A stretch of 64,000 nucleotides of DNA, from the NCBI RefSeq assembly GCF_019969845.1, contig NZ_JAHXYR010000011.1, positions 62,001 to 126,000 of the forward strand, read 5' to 3'. Position 1 is the stretch's first letter, and every line of letters starts with the position of its first letter. The position numbers were made by a program, and so were the translations under genes. Positions 42,321 to 52,028 of the stretch are shown piece after piece. The notes under the pieces are model-generated. The model was not told where the DNA came from, did no database searches, and worked only from the letters and a program-made list of their open reading frames with translations. This DNA is from Sphingobacterium sp. GVS05A (lineage in GTDB: Bacteria > Bacteroidota > Bacteroidia > Sphingobacteriales > Sphingobacteriaceae).

Positions 42321-44816
42321 CTACGCTCTCCTAATGAGCTTGTAAATTTCAAACCACAGTACAGATGCAGCAGCAACAGCGAGTGCTATAGTCAATTCAG
42401 ATGCGCTTAGGGCTGTCACCTCAAAGAAAGAAGCAACTGGCCTACAATATAATATGACAAATAGTAATATAAGCACGGCACAAGAGATCCCTACCAGTAA
42501 AAAATTACGATTCTTAAAACTTTCGACTATGCTATAATAGAAAGAGCGGTTGGCATAGCTCAACAATATATTCGCAAAGATCAAGGTACAGAATACCATC
42601 GCCCTTATCTTTTCTTCGCTTCCGCCATGCTGTGCAGTAAGCTGATAGCTAAACAGGACCCCGAGTGTGATTACTACCCCTTGGATAATGCTTATCCCCA
42701 GTTCGTTGATACTCAAAAAAGTCTTTCCCATCGCCCTTGGTGCCTGATTCATCGTATTTTTTTCGATAGGTTCATTTTCATATACAATAGAACAGGTAGG
42801 TCCCATGACTAGTTCCAGAAAGATCACATGGACGGGGGTAAATATCTGTGGATAGATCCATCCTAAAAATAAGGGTAAGGATACTGTGAGAATAATGGGA
42901 ATATGAATAGAAATAATATACTGGACAGCCTTTTTGATATTGGTATAAATCCGGCGACCGGCGGCAATACCAACAATAAGTTTCTGCAAATCATCATTGG
43001 TAATGACCAATGCTGCCGCTGATTTGGCGATCTCTGTACCTTTGCTGCCCATAGCCACACCAATATGTGCTGCTTTCAATGCCGGACCATCATTTACGCC
43101 GTCCCCGAGCATGGCCACAACCTCGCCGCTCTTTTTCAGCGCATTTACGACCGCGAGTTTTGCATCGGGAAACATTCGGGTGAATAACGTTGTCCGCTCT
43201 GCTAGCATTATGATATCATCTTCGGTATTTCCTACTATTTCAGTACCATTCAATGCCGGAGTGTCATTGACAATTCCTGCTTGCAATGCGATCGCTTTTG
43301 TTGTTTCAGCATTATCACCGGTAATCACCTTTACTTTAATTCCTGCAGCATAGATCTGCTGAAAGACCTCCCTTATGCCCTGTTTAGGTGGATCATAGAA
43401 AACCGTAAGCCCTAAAAACTCAAACTTAAAATCCTGCTGTTTTGCTGGGAAGTCATTTCCTTCAAAATGTGATTTGGCGACACCAAGAATCCGATATCCT
43501 TGCCGAGCAAAAGTTTCAATCACCCCTCTTATTTTATCTTTGTCGGTGTCAGAGAGCTGGGAAACGCTAAGTATCGCCTCGGGCGCGCCCTTAGCTGCAA
43601 TAATCCGCTCCTTTTCGTTATTTTCAAAAAGATGTGTCATCATTGGCGGTTTACCTTCAAGAGGATATTCATGAAACAGCTGATAACTCCTTCTTAAATC
43701 GTTTTTTTGCGTTTCTTCGTATATTTTATGTAAAGTGATTTCCATCGGATCAAAAGGCACTGGTTCACTGCTCCACATCGCATAGTCGATAAGCTCATTA
43801 AGGGCTTTGTCGTCAAATTCACCTTCGGCATAAACGATATCGGAACGATATTCATACAAATGTTTTAATTGCATGATGTTGGCCGTAATGGTACCAGTTT
43901 TGTCGGTACAGATTACTGTTGTACTGCCTAAGGTCTCTACAATACTGCTCCTTTTTATAATAATGCCCTCGCGCATGAGCTTCCATGCACCCAGGGCCAT
44001 AAATGTCGTAAATGCGACAGGAATCTCCTCGGGCAGTACAGACATCGCCAATGTCAGCCCATTGAGCAGGCTCCCTACGATATTGTGCGTATCCAGGTAA
44101 CTGAACAAGCAGACCAGCAAGAAAATAACAAGTCCAACGATTGCCATTGCTTTTACAAATTTCTGGATCTGGATCTGTAAAGGCGAAATCTCTTCTTCTA
44201 TCGTCCGCATGGATTCGCCGATCTTGCCGACGCGCGTTTCTTTGCCTATCTTTTGTACCTGAAAAACAGCAAGTCCCGACACGGTTATAGTGCCGCTATA
44301 AACTAAATTATCGGTTGTCGTACTATCCTTGAACACTGAAAAACTCTCCCCTGTGAGGGAGGACTCGTTGACAGAAAAATCGTTGCTGTGCACTATAATT
44401 CCATCTGCATTTATCATGCGACCTTCTTCTGTGATACAAAGATCGTTAACGACAATTTCACGTGTAGGAATCTTTACCACCTGTGCCTCTCGGATGACCA
44501 CACTCAGGGGCTCATTTAGTTTTTCAAGCTCTTCCAGCGCTTTCTTGCTACGGTTGTCCTGATAAAACGAGATCGTCGTAACTGCTACAATAGCCACCAG
44601 CATAAAAACCGCTTCAGCATAATTTCCTACGATTACGTAGATCAGTGAGATAACGATCAGTAAGATCAGCATGGGTTCTTTTAAGACCCCCAAAAGCAAT
44701 TCCATCCAGTTACTTTTATGGGTTGCCGCCAACTGGTTATACCCATATTTTGCTCTGGCATGATTTACTTCTTCCTGACTGAGACCTTTAAGATGACTGG
44801 GGATATTATATGCCAT
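42321..44816 (-). CDS. Cation-transporting P-type ATPase (Ca2+-ATPase-like)
   Basis: An 831-residue P2-type ATPase. The actuator loop shows TGES at 155-158, the phosphorylated Asp is D305 in DKTGT, and the hinge reads GDGVNDGPALKAAHIGVAMG. The M4 transport motif is PEEIP (262-266) rather than the classical Ca2+ PEGLP, so the ion (Ca2+, H+ or Mn2+) is not certain. About ten membrane helices. N-terminal cation ATPase domain: SQEEVNHARAKYGYNQL. Next to a beta-CASP hydrolase and an FMN protein. Neighbours suggest a stress regulon. Confidence 0.85.
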   Translation of the reverse strand: MAYNIPSHLKGLSQEEVNHARAKYGYNQLAATHKSNWMELLLGVLKEPMLILLIVISLIYVIVGNYAEAVFMLVAIVAVTTISFYQDNRSKKALEELEKLNEPLSVVIREAQVVKIPTREIVVNDLCITEEGRMINADGIIVHSNDFSVNESSLTGESFSVFKDSTTTDNLVYSGTITVSGLAVFQVQKIGKETRVGKIGESMRTIEEEISPLQIQIQKFVKAMAIVGLVIFLLVCLFSYLDTHNIVGSLLNGLTLAMSVLPEEIPVAFTTFMALGAWKLMREGIIIKRSSIVETLGSTTVICTDKTGTITANIMQLKHLYEYRSDIVYAEGEFDDKALNELIDYAMWSSEPVPFDPMEITLHKIYEETQKNDLRRSYQLFHEYPLEGKPPMMTHLFENNEKERIIAAKGAPEAILSVSQLSDTDKDKIRGVIETFARQGYRILGVAKSHFEGNDFPAKQQDFKFEFLGLTVFYDPPKQGIREVFQQIYAAGIKVKVITGDNAETTKAIALQAGIVNDTPALNGTEIVGNTEDDIIMLAERTTLFTRMFPDAKLAVVNALKKSGEVVAMLGDGVNDGPALKAAHIGVAMGSKGTEIAKSAAALVITNDDLQKLIVGIAAGRRIYTNIKKAVQYIISIHIPIILTVSLPLFLGWIYPQIFTPVHVIFLELVMGPTCSIVYENEPIEKNTMNQAPRAMGKTFLSINELGISIIQGVVITLGVLFSYQLTAQHGGSEEKIRAMVFCTLIFANILLSYANRSFYYSIVESFKNRNFLLVGISCAVLILLFVILYCRPVASFFEVTALSASELTIALAVAAASVLWFEIYKLIRRA

Positions 44817-44945
44817 AAAGAATTTGCTTAATATAGAAACGATTATCTACTGACTCTATGAGAAACACTATTTTCCCGAATATGTTCTCCAAAATTTTAC
44901 TTTTATAAATTGGATCTTAGATAGTCACAACATTAATCTGTCGAA

Positions 44946-46316
44946 TTATTTAAGTGCAAATTGCTCATCTTTGACTAAAATTTTAACAGGTATTTTTAGA
45001 TCGGTTTGGATCTTTACGCGTAATGCTTCCAATGCACATGGTTCTCCATGTACAAGCATGATCTGTTGGGGAGTATTTTTATATTTTCTGATCCATTCCA
45101 TTAGTTCAGACTGGTCAGCGTGTGCTGAGAACCCTGTCAATTCTACGATATTTGCTTTTACGGGATAGTAACTGCCATGAATCTTCAACTCGTGAGATCC
45201 ATTTAACAATGCCCTACCGCGTGTACCTTCGGCCTGAAATCCTACAATCAATACTGTGTTATGACTGTTTCCTATATCATGTTTCAAATATTCAAGTACC
45301 CGTCCCCCGGTGATCATACCGCTACCCGCAATAATGATTTTGCTTGTTTTATCCCGAATGATCTCCTCTGTATTTTTATAATCTCTGTTAATTTCAATAT
45401 TCCCAATAATTTCCTGCCATTTTCTTTTCTCCACCGTGGTATATTCGGCATAATCAACCATGATAGCTGTGGCACTAGCAGCCATAGGACTGTCCAGGAT
45501 TATCGGCAGATCGTGCGGGATTTTGTTTTGTTCCTTTAAACGAAAGAGCATATAGATAAGCTCTTGCGCCCTGCCCACAGCAAAACTTGGGATAATAATG
45601 TTGCCATGATTTTTAACTGTAATGTTGATCCAATGTTCCAGACTATCATACAAATCTGCCTTTTCGTGTAATCTGTCCCCATAAGTAGACTCCATCACCA
45701 AGAAATCCGCTTTGGTAAAAAAATCATGGATAGGTAGAATCTCGCTATGGTTTCGTCCAATATCCCCTGAGAAGACGATCGTTTTGTCAAAGCATGTAAT
45801 TGCCACCGAACAGGCGCCGAGGATATGCCCGGAGGGCTTAAACTGACATTGAATATGATCGCTTAGTTTAATATTGCTATTTTCCTTGACGGTATAAAAA
45901 TATTCAAAAGCACATTCGGAATCCTTTTGTGTATACAGAGGCTTTGCAGGATTATGTTGGGTATAATGATACTGATTAGCCTTTTTTGCATCCTCTTCCT
46001 GCAATTTCGCGCTATCAAGCAAAATTAATTTTGCCAGTTCCTCTGTAGGCTCAGTCATATAGATCCTACCTTTAAATCCATTTTTCACGAGTAGAGGGAG
46101 ATAACCGCAATGATCAAGATGAGCATGGGTAAGAATAACCAGATCAATTTCCGCAACAGGGATATTTAAGGATTCCCAATTTTGTTCACGCAAGGATTTA
46201 ATTCCTTGAAATAAGCCGCAATCGACTAATATGTTGAGTTCGGGAGTTTTTAATAAATGCTTTGATCCGGTCACTGTTCCGGCTCCCCCGAGAGATTTTA
46301 TAAAAATAGTTTCCAT
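44946..46316 (-). CDS. MBL-fold beta-CASP hydrolase (RNase-like)
   Basis: A 456-residue metallo-beta-lactamase of the beta-CASP group, related to RNase J/CPSF73-type RNA-processing enzymes. The metal-binding HxHxDH motif is at residues 64-69 (THAHLDHCG). The GDIGR and STYGDRLHE segments and the late SAHADQSEL motif follow the family order. The protein is about 100 residues shorter than true RNase J, so exact substrate is uncertain. It lies 129 bases upstream of the P-type ATPase gene. Its start codon abuts the stop of a 57-residue ORF (TAG ATG). Confidence 0.85.
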   Translation of the reverse strand: METIFIKSLGGAGTVTGSKHLLKTPELNILVDCGLFQGIKSLREQNWESLNIPVAEIDLVILTHAHLDHCGYLPLLVKNGFKGRIYMTEPTEELAKLILLDSAKLQEEDAKKANQYHYTQHNPAKPLYTQKDSECAFEYFYTVKENSNIKLSDHIQCQFKPSGHILGACSVAITCFDKTIVFSGDIGRNHSEILPIHDFFTKADFLVMESTYGDRLHEKADLYDSLEHWINITVKNHGNIIIPSFAVGRAQELIYMLFRLKEQNKIPHDLPIILDSPMAASATAIMVDYAEYTTVEKRKWQEIIGNIEINRDYKNTEEIIRDKTSKIIIAGSGMITGGRVLEYLKHDIGNSHNTVLIVGFQAEGTRGRALLNGSHELKIHGSYYPVKANIVELTGFSAHADQSELMEWIRKYKNTPQQIMLVHGEPCALEALRVKIQTDLKIPVKILVKDEQFALK

Positions 46317-46490
46317 CTAGATCTTTTTTAATGAAACTCTTAGTTTATAAACAGCATCCTTTTCAATGATATTTATCATTGGTTCTATTTTGTCTAGTGC
46401 ACTGGTGAGTTCGTCTTTACTCCAAAAATCTTTTATCTGTGATATAAGTGAAGGTTGAAGAATTTGATCGGGGATTTCTGTGGTTTTCAT
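46317..46490 (-). CDS. 57-residue protein coupled to the beta-CASP gene
   Basis: A small reading frame (start ATG at 46488-46490) whose stop codon directly abuts the start of the beta-CASP hydrolase gene. The protein begins MKTTEIPDQILQP and continues with DFWSKDELTSAL and KIEPMINIIE, which looks like a genuine, mostly helical protein. It was not recognised as any family. Coupling of stop and start, and the sensible amino-acid composition, support it as a real gene. It is too short for most automatic calls. Confidence 0.6.
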   Translation of the reverse strand: MKTTEIPDQILQPSLISQIKDFWSKDELTSALDKIEPMINIIEKDAVYKLRVSLKKI

Positions 46491-46732
46491 AATGAATTTA
46501 TTTTATGGTTTGATAGTCTAAAGTTAGATCTATAAAAATTTTCAGATCATGATCACCACTATCCTTTGAGATGATCCTCATCACTTTTAAGGCAAGCAGA
46601 GGTACTTTATTCTAAACATATATAATGTAAGCATAGTGAGACTATTCTATCCTGATGTTATTATTTTATTTTGATTAAATCCGTCTTCTAATGATTTGTC
46701 GAAGTGGTTGGCAGATAGGTCTGAAGATCACT

Positions 46733-46936
46733 TTAGGCTTTAATCTTTGGCTGGGTCTTATGTATTGCGTCCTTAAACTCCGCATGCAGCCGTGCAGTAG
46801 ATAATATCTCATCCGCACAAAATTCATTGATCCTGCTGGTATCAATGCTAAAATACTTGAACGGAGAATTGTGTAATTCATGGTAGATAAAGTAGGAATC
46901 TGCCACATATTGGACTGTTATATGAATGAAGTGAAG
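46733..46936 (-). pseudogene. Start-less protein-like reading frame
   Basis: A 67-residue open frame (46936 down to TAA at 46733-46735) with no ATG, GTG or TTG start but protein-like content: VQYVADSYFIYHELHN, then FSIDTSRINEFCADEIL and HAEFKDAIHK. It has a stop just upstream (46937-46939). I cannot name its family. It is probably a gene fragment that has lost its 5' end, or a very unusual start (ATT) is used. The rest of the gap 46491-47045 holds only the terminator at 46962-46993 and a 10-bp palindrome at 46546-46555 (GATCATGATC). Confidence 0.4.
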
Positions 46937-46961
46937 CTAGCTTTTGATGATGAAATTAGGA

Positions 46962-46993
46962 CAAAAAAGGCTAAGGAAATTAATCCTTAGCCT
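46962..46993 (-). terminator. Intrinsic terminator of the SusCD/TlpA operon
   Basis: AGGCTAAGGA (46968-46977) and TCCTTAGCCT (46984-46993) pair perfectly over a 6-base loop. On the minus strand the stem is followed by a T tract (complement of 46962-46967). It lies 52 bases after the stop of the thioredoxin-like gene and ends the sigma/FecR/SusCD transcript. Confidence 0.85.
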
Positions 46994-47045
46994 CAAAAAT
47001 ACGACCTACTAAGCTTATGTCAAATATCTATAACCGGTAACAAAA

Positions 47046-48188
47046 TCAGTTTCCAAAAATTTTGGCCAACTCTTGATGTAGAAGATCACCCTTGATATTG
47101 ATTGCCACAATATTTCCTTTCGGATCCACCAAATAGTTTTGTGGAACGGCGCGAACCCCGTATAATACTGCAGCTTCATTGCTCCAGCCTTTTAAATCAG
47201 CAACATGAATCCAAGGTAATCCATCTTCTTTAATTGCTTTTAACCAAGCATTTCTTCCCTTCGTATCGTCCAAAGATACCGCAAGAACCTCCAAACCCTT
47301 ACTTTTATATTTGTTATAAGCTTTTAATAAATTCGGATTTTCGGCGCGGCAAGGACTGCACCAACTCGCCCAAAAGTCAATCAAGACATATTGGCCCTTG
47401 AAATCTGAGACCTTGATCAATTTACCATTTGCGTCTGGTTGTGAAAAATCTGGTGCTTTATTACCAATTTTGACACTTTTCTCAGCCAAAAAGCGCGCTT
47501 CCAGTTGTCTCGCATTTGTCAACTGACGTACTTCCTTAGATAATTTCAGAAACAAAGGTTCTATTTCACTAAGTTTACGTTTATTGGCTGCATCAATAAG
47601 AGCGTCCACCGCAAAGATTGAATTTGGATTTTTCGAGGCAAATGCAAGCTCTTTTACTCTACGCGCCTCAAACCGAGCTTCGAACTTTTCGTGGATGGTT
47701 TTATATTGCTCGTTAGCATCTGGTGCATCTTTGTCTACTGCAGCAAAAGCTTTGTTACCCGCATCAATAATATCCATAAAACCGCCACCAATTTCATTCA
47801 AATAAGCAACATAATGGTCATGCAAGGGAGATCCCTTGATAGATGCAGTTTTTAAAGAGTCTTTGATAACAATGGTGTAATTTTCATTGCCCAAATAGAA
47901 ATAAAGGCGATCACCAATATTTTGGGCGATTAATTTTCCTTTTCCGTCCTGATCAAATACCATTCTCGAATAAGATGGTTCTTCCACTATTCCCTTAAAA
48001 CTAAATTTGTTATCTACAATAGTGGAGGAATCTGATGCTGGAAATCCGTCTTTTGTATAGTCCAAATACACCTTTTTGCCATTGAAAGCTTTTGGCGCAT
48101 TTCCCGTGATCTGAAAGGTGGTCTGCTGGGCAAGCAAAAGCATCGGTGATAAGAACAGGGCCAAAGTCGCCATTTTGAAATTTTTCAT
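47046..48188 (-). CDS. Periplasmic thioredoxin-like protein with DUF4369-type N-terminal domain (TlpA family)
   Basis: A 380-residue exported protein. A signal peptide ends at LLAQ (about residue 20). The N-terminal half is a DUF4369-like beta domain (about 22-110). A thioredoxin-fold C-terminal domain (about 240-380) has the active-site pair WCSPC (about 275-280) and PQNYLVDPKGNIV. It acts in periplasmic thiol-disulphide exchange, often in SusCD-type loci. It is the last gene of the operon. Confidence 0.85.
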   Translation of the reverse strand: MKNFKMATLALFLSPMLLLAQQTTFQITGNAPKAFNGKKVYLDYTKDGFPASDSSTIVDNKFSFKGIVEEPSYSRMVFDQDGKGKLIAQNIGDRLYFYLGNENYTIVIKDSLKTASIKGSPLHDHYVAYLNEIGGGFMDIIDAGNKAFAAVDKDAPDANEQYKTIHEKFEARFEARRVKELAFASKNPNSIFAVDALIDAANKRKLSEIEPLFLKLSKEVRQLTNARQLEARFLAEKSVKIGNKAPDFSQPDANGKLIKVSDFKGQYVLIDFWASWCSPCRAENPNLLKAYNKYKSKGLEVLAVSLDDTKGRNAWLKAIKEDGLPWIHVADLKGWSNEAAVLYGVRAVPQNYLVDPKGNIVAINIKGDLLHQELAKIFGN

Positions 48189-48220
48189 ATTTTATAATTA
48201 GATTTGATTTTTACTTGTGT

Positions 48221-49642
48221 TTATTTACGCCAGGTCATGTCTATAGGGCTACCTGGGATACCTTCAATTTTTTTGACAAGCTCGCCGCTTTTACCCACCT
48301 GGATATCGAGATAATAGAGTGTTCCTGCCGCTCCCGCAATCAGCGTACTCTCGTCATCCTCCAATTTGAGCATAGTGACTTCTCCCTTGATATCAGTTTT
48401 TAATGATTGCACCTGTTCACTCAAAGGATTGTAACGAAAAATTTGATTTTGTGCTGCAATGTAAATGTAACCGCTACGACTTGCCAACATTTTTGTATCA
48501 GCTGTGATCCACTCTGGTCGTATAAAAAGCCGCTTATGCCCCGAAGTAAAATTAAATGGACCCGCAAAGTTAGCATTGAACATTAACTCATAGATCTGAC
48601 CATTCGCATTTTTCACATAAGCATAGGTATCCGCATTATTAATCTGCACCAGCTGTAACAAGTCCATACCGATATTGGTAGGATTAAAAATATCTGAACC
48701 AATCGCACTATATTGTGTACCAAAATACATCGGTGATCCATAGAGATTGATACGAACAAATTGTTTCTTGTTTTTTTCAAAACCAATTACGGTATAATTG
48801 TTATTAACCGTTGACAATACAAACTTTGAAGATAAATCGTAATCCCCATCTGCATAAGTACCAAACATTCCATAGGTTGCCGATTGATCCCATGTTGTCG
48901 TTGCACCGCCGTAAAATTTGTCATTGATGACCCCCAAAAGAACCCCTTGTGGATGAGCTTGAAAACTCCCAACGTTAATGGTCGGAGGAGCTAAAAAGAA
49001 ATTATCATGTAAAGTACCTGGCTTCTCACTCTCCTTTTTCAAACTATTGACATTTAACCGAACTCCGCCTTTTTTTGAAATGATCCAATAGCCTAACGGT
49101 GTGTTGCCCGTGAATTGATTCTTCACATAATGCAACTGCAGGGGTTCGGCCGGTAAAGGTTGTCCATTTATGACTTCATAGATATTAGGTTGAACGCTGT
49201 TGTCAGCTTTGATAAAGGAAAGTTTACTTTCCTCCTGATCCTTAGATAACACCAAAGTACCCCTAGAAAATTCTGTCACCCCCTGGACTTTAAATGGGTA
49301 AAAATATTTCATCCCATTCGCTTTATTGGTTACGGTAAGTCTAGCTGTATAGCGTTTAGCTTCTAGACCAAAGACAATCCTTAGTGCATTTCCCTTGTAA
49401 TGATTGGCTTCCGGCACAAGCGCTTCAGGAACATCAATACGCCAGTCACATTCCAGATTTTCTGCAGCCAGGCCCACGATTTTAGGTTGGATAACTAGGC
49501 TATCACCAGTCATCGCCTCGTATAGCGTATCCAAATTTTGCAGTACCGGTGACTCAGGCATATCAATAACATAATTTCCCTTGTCTTTGTAACAGGACGC
49601 CAACAGCGTCGATACGATAATGCTTATTATCAATTTTTTCAT
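48221..49642 (-). CDS. PKD-like family lipoprotein
   Basis: A 473-residue lipoprotein starting at the ATG at 49642 (an upstream Met at 49672 would lie inside the DUF4843 gene). Lipobox: LLASCYKDKG (Cys near residue 17). The composition fits the PKD-like family of Bacteroidota SusCD loci (beta-rich, Asn/Gly/Ser-rich, late YNPLSEQVQSLK segment). Surface-exposed ligand-binding role is likely. It lies between the DUF4843 and TlpA genes. Confidence 0.78.
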   Translation of the reverse strand: MKKLIISIIVSTLLASCYKDKGNYVIDMPESPVLQNLDTLYEAMTGDSLVIQPKIVGLAAENLECDWRIDVPEALVPEANHYKGNALRIVFGLEAKRYTARLTVTNKANGMKYFYPFKVQGVTEFSRGTLVLSKDQEESKLSFIKADNSVQPNIYEVINGQPLPAEPLQLHYVKNQFTGNTPLGYWIISKKGGVRLNVNSLKKESEKPGTLHDNFFLAPPTINVGSFQAHPQGVLLGVINDKFYGGATTTWDQSATYGMFGTYADGDYDLSSKFVLSTVNNNYTVIGFEKNKKQFVRINLYGSPMYFGTQYSAIGSDIFNPTNIGMDLLQLVQINNADTYAYVKNANGQIYELMFNANFAGPFNFTSGHKRLFIRPEWITADTKMLASRSGYIYIAAQNQIFRYNPLSEQVQSLKTDIKGEVTMLKLEDDESTLIAGAAGTLYYLDIQVGKSGELVKKIEGIPGSPIDMTWRK

Positions 49643-49643
49643 T

Positions 49644-50453
49644 TTATCTAAGCTCCTTTCCTGATTCATCAATAAAGAAAAATTTACCCACTCCAGTATT
49701 TTTTTTCAACAGAATTGGCCGATTGGGATTGTCCTTATGGTAAAAGACATAGCTTTGACCATTATCTTTGCTTTCCAATACATAACCTTTTTCGGGATGG
49801 TCTGCTACCCACTTAAAAGGGTCATTAAGCATAATGGTTAGTAAGTTGGCAAAATACAGGTTCTTTGGGGCATCCAACCCTTCTGTAGAAAGTTGTCTTT
49901 GCTCGGTAGCAATAAAAAAAAGCTGGTGCCTTACCCGAGAATATTCGCCTAATGGCCAATTACCCCACCAATTTGGCTTTTCCAATCGTGCAGAGAGGAC
50001 GATATAAACTCGTATCAATCGTGGATCATCAATACCAAAATCTGGACTCGTTTTCAGTTTTAATATGAGTGACACTGATTTTTCCTCTAGATCCTTCGTA
50101 TTATGGATAATTAAAGCTACATGGCCAGATCCTTGGTCAGCTTCTAAAGGATATTCTGACGACAATGATTCATAATGTTCTTTGCTGCGTGCCGTGGATG
50201 AATCCTTTTCTACGTAAACCTCAAAATGACGCTGTTTCCCCAAGCGATTACCCATAAGCCGAACTGGAATATAAAGTGTATCCGAAGCTTTGGTCATCTC
50301 ATAGGCAAAGGTATACACAATGCTATCCCGCGCTTCTGCACTCAGATCGAAATAAACATTAGCGTCTGCATCGTAGGTTTTTAGTTCAGTTTTCTGACAA
50401 GAAAAGAACAGGAAAAGAGGAAATGCAATCAGTATATAAATATTTTTTTTCAT
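49644..50453 (-). CDS. DUF4843 lipoprotein
   Basis: A 269-residue lipoprotein (lipobox LFFSCQKTEL, Cys near residue 19). It matches the DUF4843 layout seen next to SusC/SusD pairs: an N-terminal beta domain (YDADANVYFDLSAEARDS) and a Trp-rich middle (KPNWWGNWPLGEYSRV). Function unknown. Its start follows the SusD stop by 12 bases. Confidence 0.8.
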   Translation of the reverse strand: MKKNIYILIAFPLFLFFSCQKTELKTYDADANVYFDLSAEARDSIVYTFAYEMTKASDTLYIPVRLMGNRLGKQRHFEVYVEKDSSTARSKEHYESLSSEYPLEADQGSGHVALIIHNTKDLEEKSVSLILKLKTSPDFGIDDPRLIRVYIVLSARLEKPNWWGNWPLGEYSRVRHQLFFIATEQRQLSTEGLDAPKNLYFANLLTIMLNDPFKWVADHPEKGYVLESKDNGQSYVFYHKDNPNRPILLKKNTGVGKFFFIDESGKELR

Positions 50454-50465
50454 TCTATTTCTATA

Positions 50466-51953
50466 TTAGCGTTGTCCATAAATTATTTCATCACTTGGTA
50501 ATGGCCATACAAAGATTTTTTGGCTCGCTGGAATCATCGTACCTTTTTCGCCAATAATAGGTGCGTTTAAACGCTTATAAGCATAAAAAAGCTGCCCTTC
50601 AGCATACATCTCTTTTCGGTATTCCTTTAGTAATTCTGTTCGGAATTTAGCAGCCGTCGACACATCGGCGGGTTCTCCTACACCACGCTGTATACGCACC
50701 TGATTCAGATATTCTGCGGACAAGGTCGGATTGTTTTCATAATTACATTCAGCAACAATGTAGTAGAGCTCACTTAATCGTATCGCTGGAGCCATTAGAT
50801 AATGTAAATTGGCTTCAAAATTATCACTAAAAGAATTTCTATTGTATTTTACCAAAGCACTTAAAGCTGTGGTTCCTAAACTCACTGAACCAAACCATTG
50901 GGTGTAACGTAAATCACCTCCCCCATTACCTCCAACTTCATAAATTGTGCGTCCTTCTTCTTTATCTAAGTTCATCCTTCCGGTGCTAAACCATTCTTGA
51001 TTATATTCGTTATTCATTCCCGGAATATACCAGGCAAATAGAAGCTCTTTGTATAAAATTCGATCCTTCTTATCCTCCTTTACGGATTGGAAATCGGTGT
51101 TATTTGTCCAAGGAAATTTTTTCGATAGGATCACTTCCATCGCATTTGCCAAAGCTTTGGGCTTATCTCCTTTATAAAGATAAACCCGCGCTAGAATACC
51201 ACATACAGCATAATAATTCAATCTATGCCTTCTATTTTGCAAAAAGAGGCTGCTGCTATTCAATTCCGAGCTGGCCAGCGTGTCCTTTATTGTCGGATAC
51301 CCTACTACATAAGAAGCAGAGCGTATTGGATCTACCTTTAATAAATCTTTCGCTATCGCCAAATCCGCAATGACAGAATCCAACACTGCTGACACTTTGC
51401 TTAATGGAGTCGTTTTATTCGCGTATTTGGTTACATAGGGTATGGCATCGGCCTGTGCATTCACGCCAGGTGCTGGAGCGAACAGACGTAAGGCGTCGAA
51501 ATGTAGGAAAGCACGCAAAGCCAGCGCCTCTCCCTTGATCAAAGCGAAGTTGTCTCCGGCAAACAGATTTTTCTTGCCGTCGATTTCCGCTAGTAAGAGA
51601 TTTGCATTCACTATCCCATGGTACAAACCCTTCCAAATATTGTCCTTGCGATCTTTAAAGTCGCCATCATCGTATAAAAATCGTGCTGTCTTCTGATAAC
51701 TTAAGGGATCATTGTTCGGAATTGTATAATTTTGAACAAGTACTTCAGGCGTGCCGATTGTCAATTCTTTACCGTAGAGGTCACCCTTAGCACAGCGGGT
51801 ATAAATTCCCAATAGTGCTTCCTTAAAACCATCCTCCGTAGTAAAGAGCAGGTCTTTTTCGACCTCACTTTGGGGTTGTATATCAAGCCACTTCTGGCAG
51901 GAAAACAAGCAAATACTGCAAAGTACAACGATAAATATATTTTTCTTTTTCAT
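50466..51953 (-). CDS. RagB/SusD-family outer-membrane lipoprotein
   Basis: A 495-residue SusD-like lipoprotein (lipobox CLFSCQKWLDI, Cys near residue 19). SusD hallmarks: DIQPQSEVEKDLLFTTEDGF, ALALRAFLHFDALRLFAPAPG, a helical TPR-like core and the late QKIFVWPLPSDEI motif. It forms the lid over the SusC channel. Partner is the SusC-like gene 75 bases upstream. Confidence 0.9.
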   Translation of the reverse strand: MKKKNIFIVVLCSICLFSCQKWLDIQPQSEVEKDLLFTTEDGFKEALLGIYTRCAKGDLYGKELTIGTPEVLVQNYTIPNNDPLSYQKTARFLYDDGDFKDRKDNIWKGLYHGIVNANLLLAEIDGKKNLFAGDNFALIKGEALALRAFLHFDALRLFAPAPGVNAQADAIPYVTKYANKTTPLSKVSAVLDSVIADLAIAKDLLKVDPIRSASYVVGYPTIKDTLASSELNSSSLFLQNRRHRLNYYAVCGILARVYLYKGDKPKALANAMEVILSKKFPWTNNTDFQSVKEDKKDRILYKELLFAWYIPGMNNEYNQEWFSTGRMNLDKEEGRTIYEVGGNGGGDLRYTQWFGSVSLGTTALSALVKYNRNSFSDNFEANLHYLMAPAIRLSELYYIVAECNYENNPTLSAEYLNQVRIQRGVGEPADVSTAAKFRTELLKEYRKEMYAEGQLFYAYKRLNAPIIGEKGTMIPASQKIFVWPLPSDEIIYGQR

Positions 51954-52028
51954 ATGTTAGTTCGTTTGAATGAAGTAATGTTCACGAATCACATCACTAT
52001 CAATCTACATTCTTGATTTTAGCAAACC

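Noticed and set aside
42287..42376. Upstream start of the FMN-binding protein
   Set aside because: It would overlap the P-type ATPase gene and adds a stretch unlike the family.
46675..46908. 77-codon frame on the minus strand (MWQIPTLSTM...)
   Set aside because: It overlaps the start-less frame at 46733-46936 in another phase and has an Arg/Leu/Ile-rich shadow composition. The other frame looks far more protein-like.
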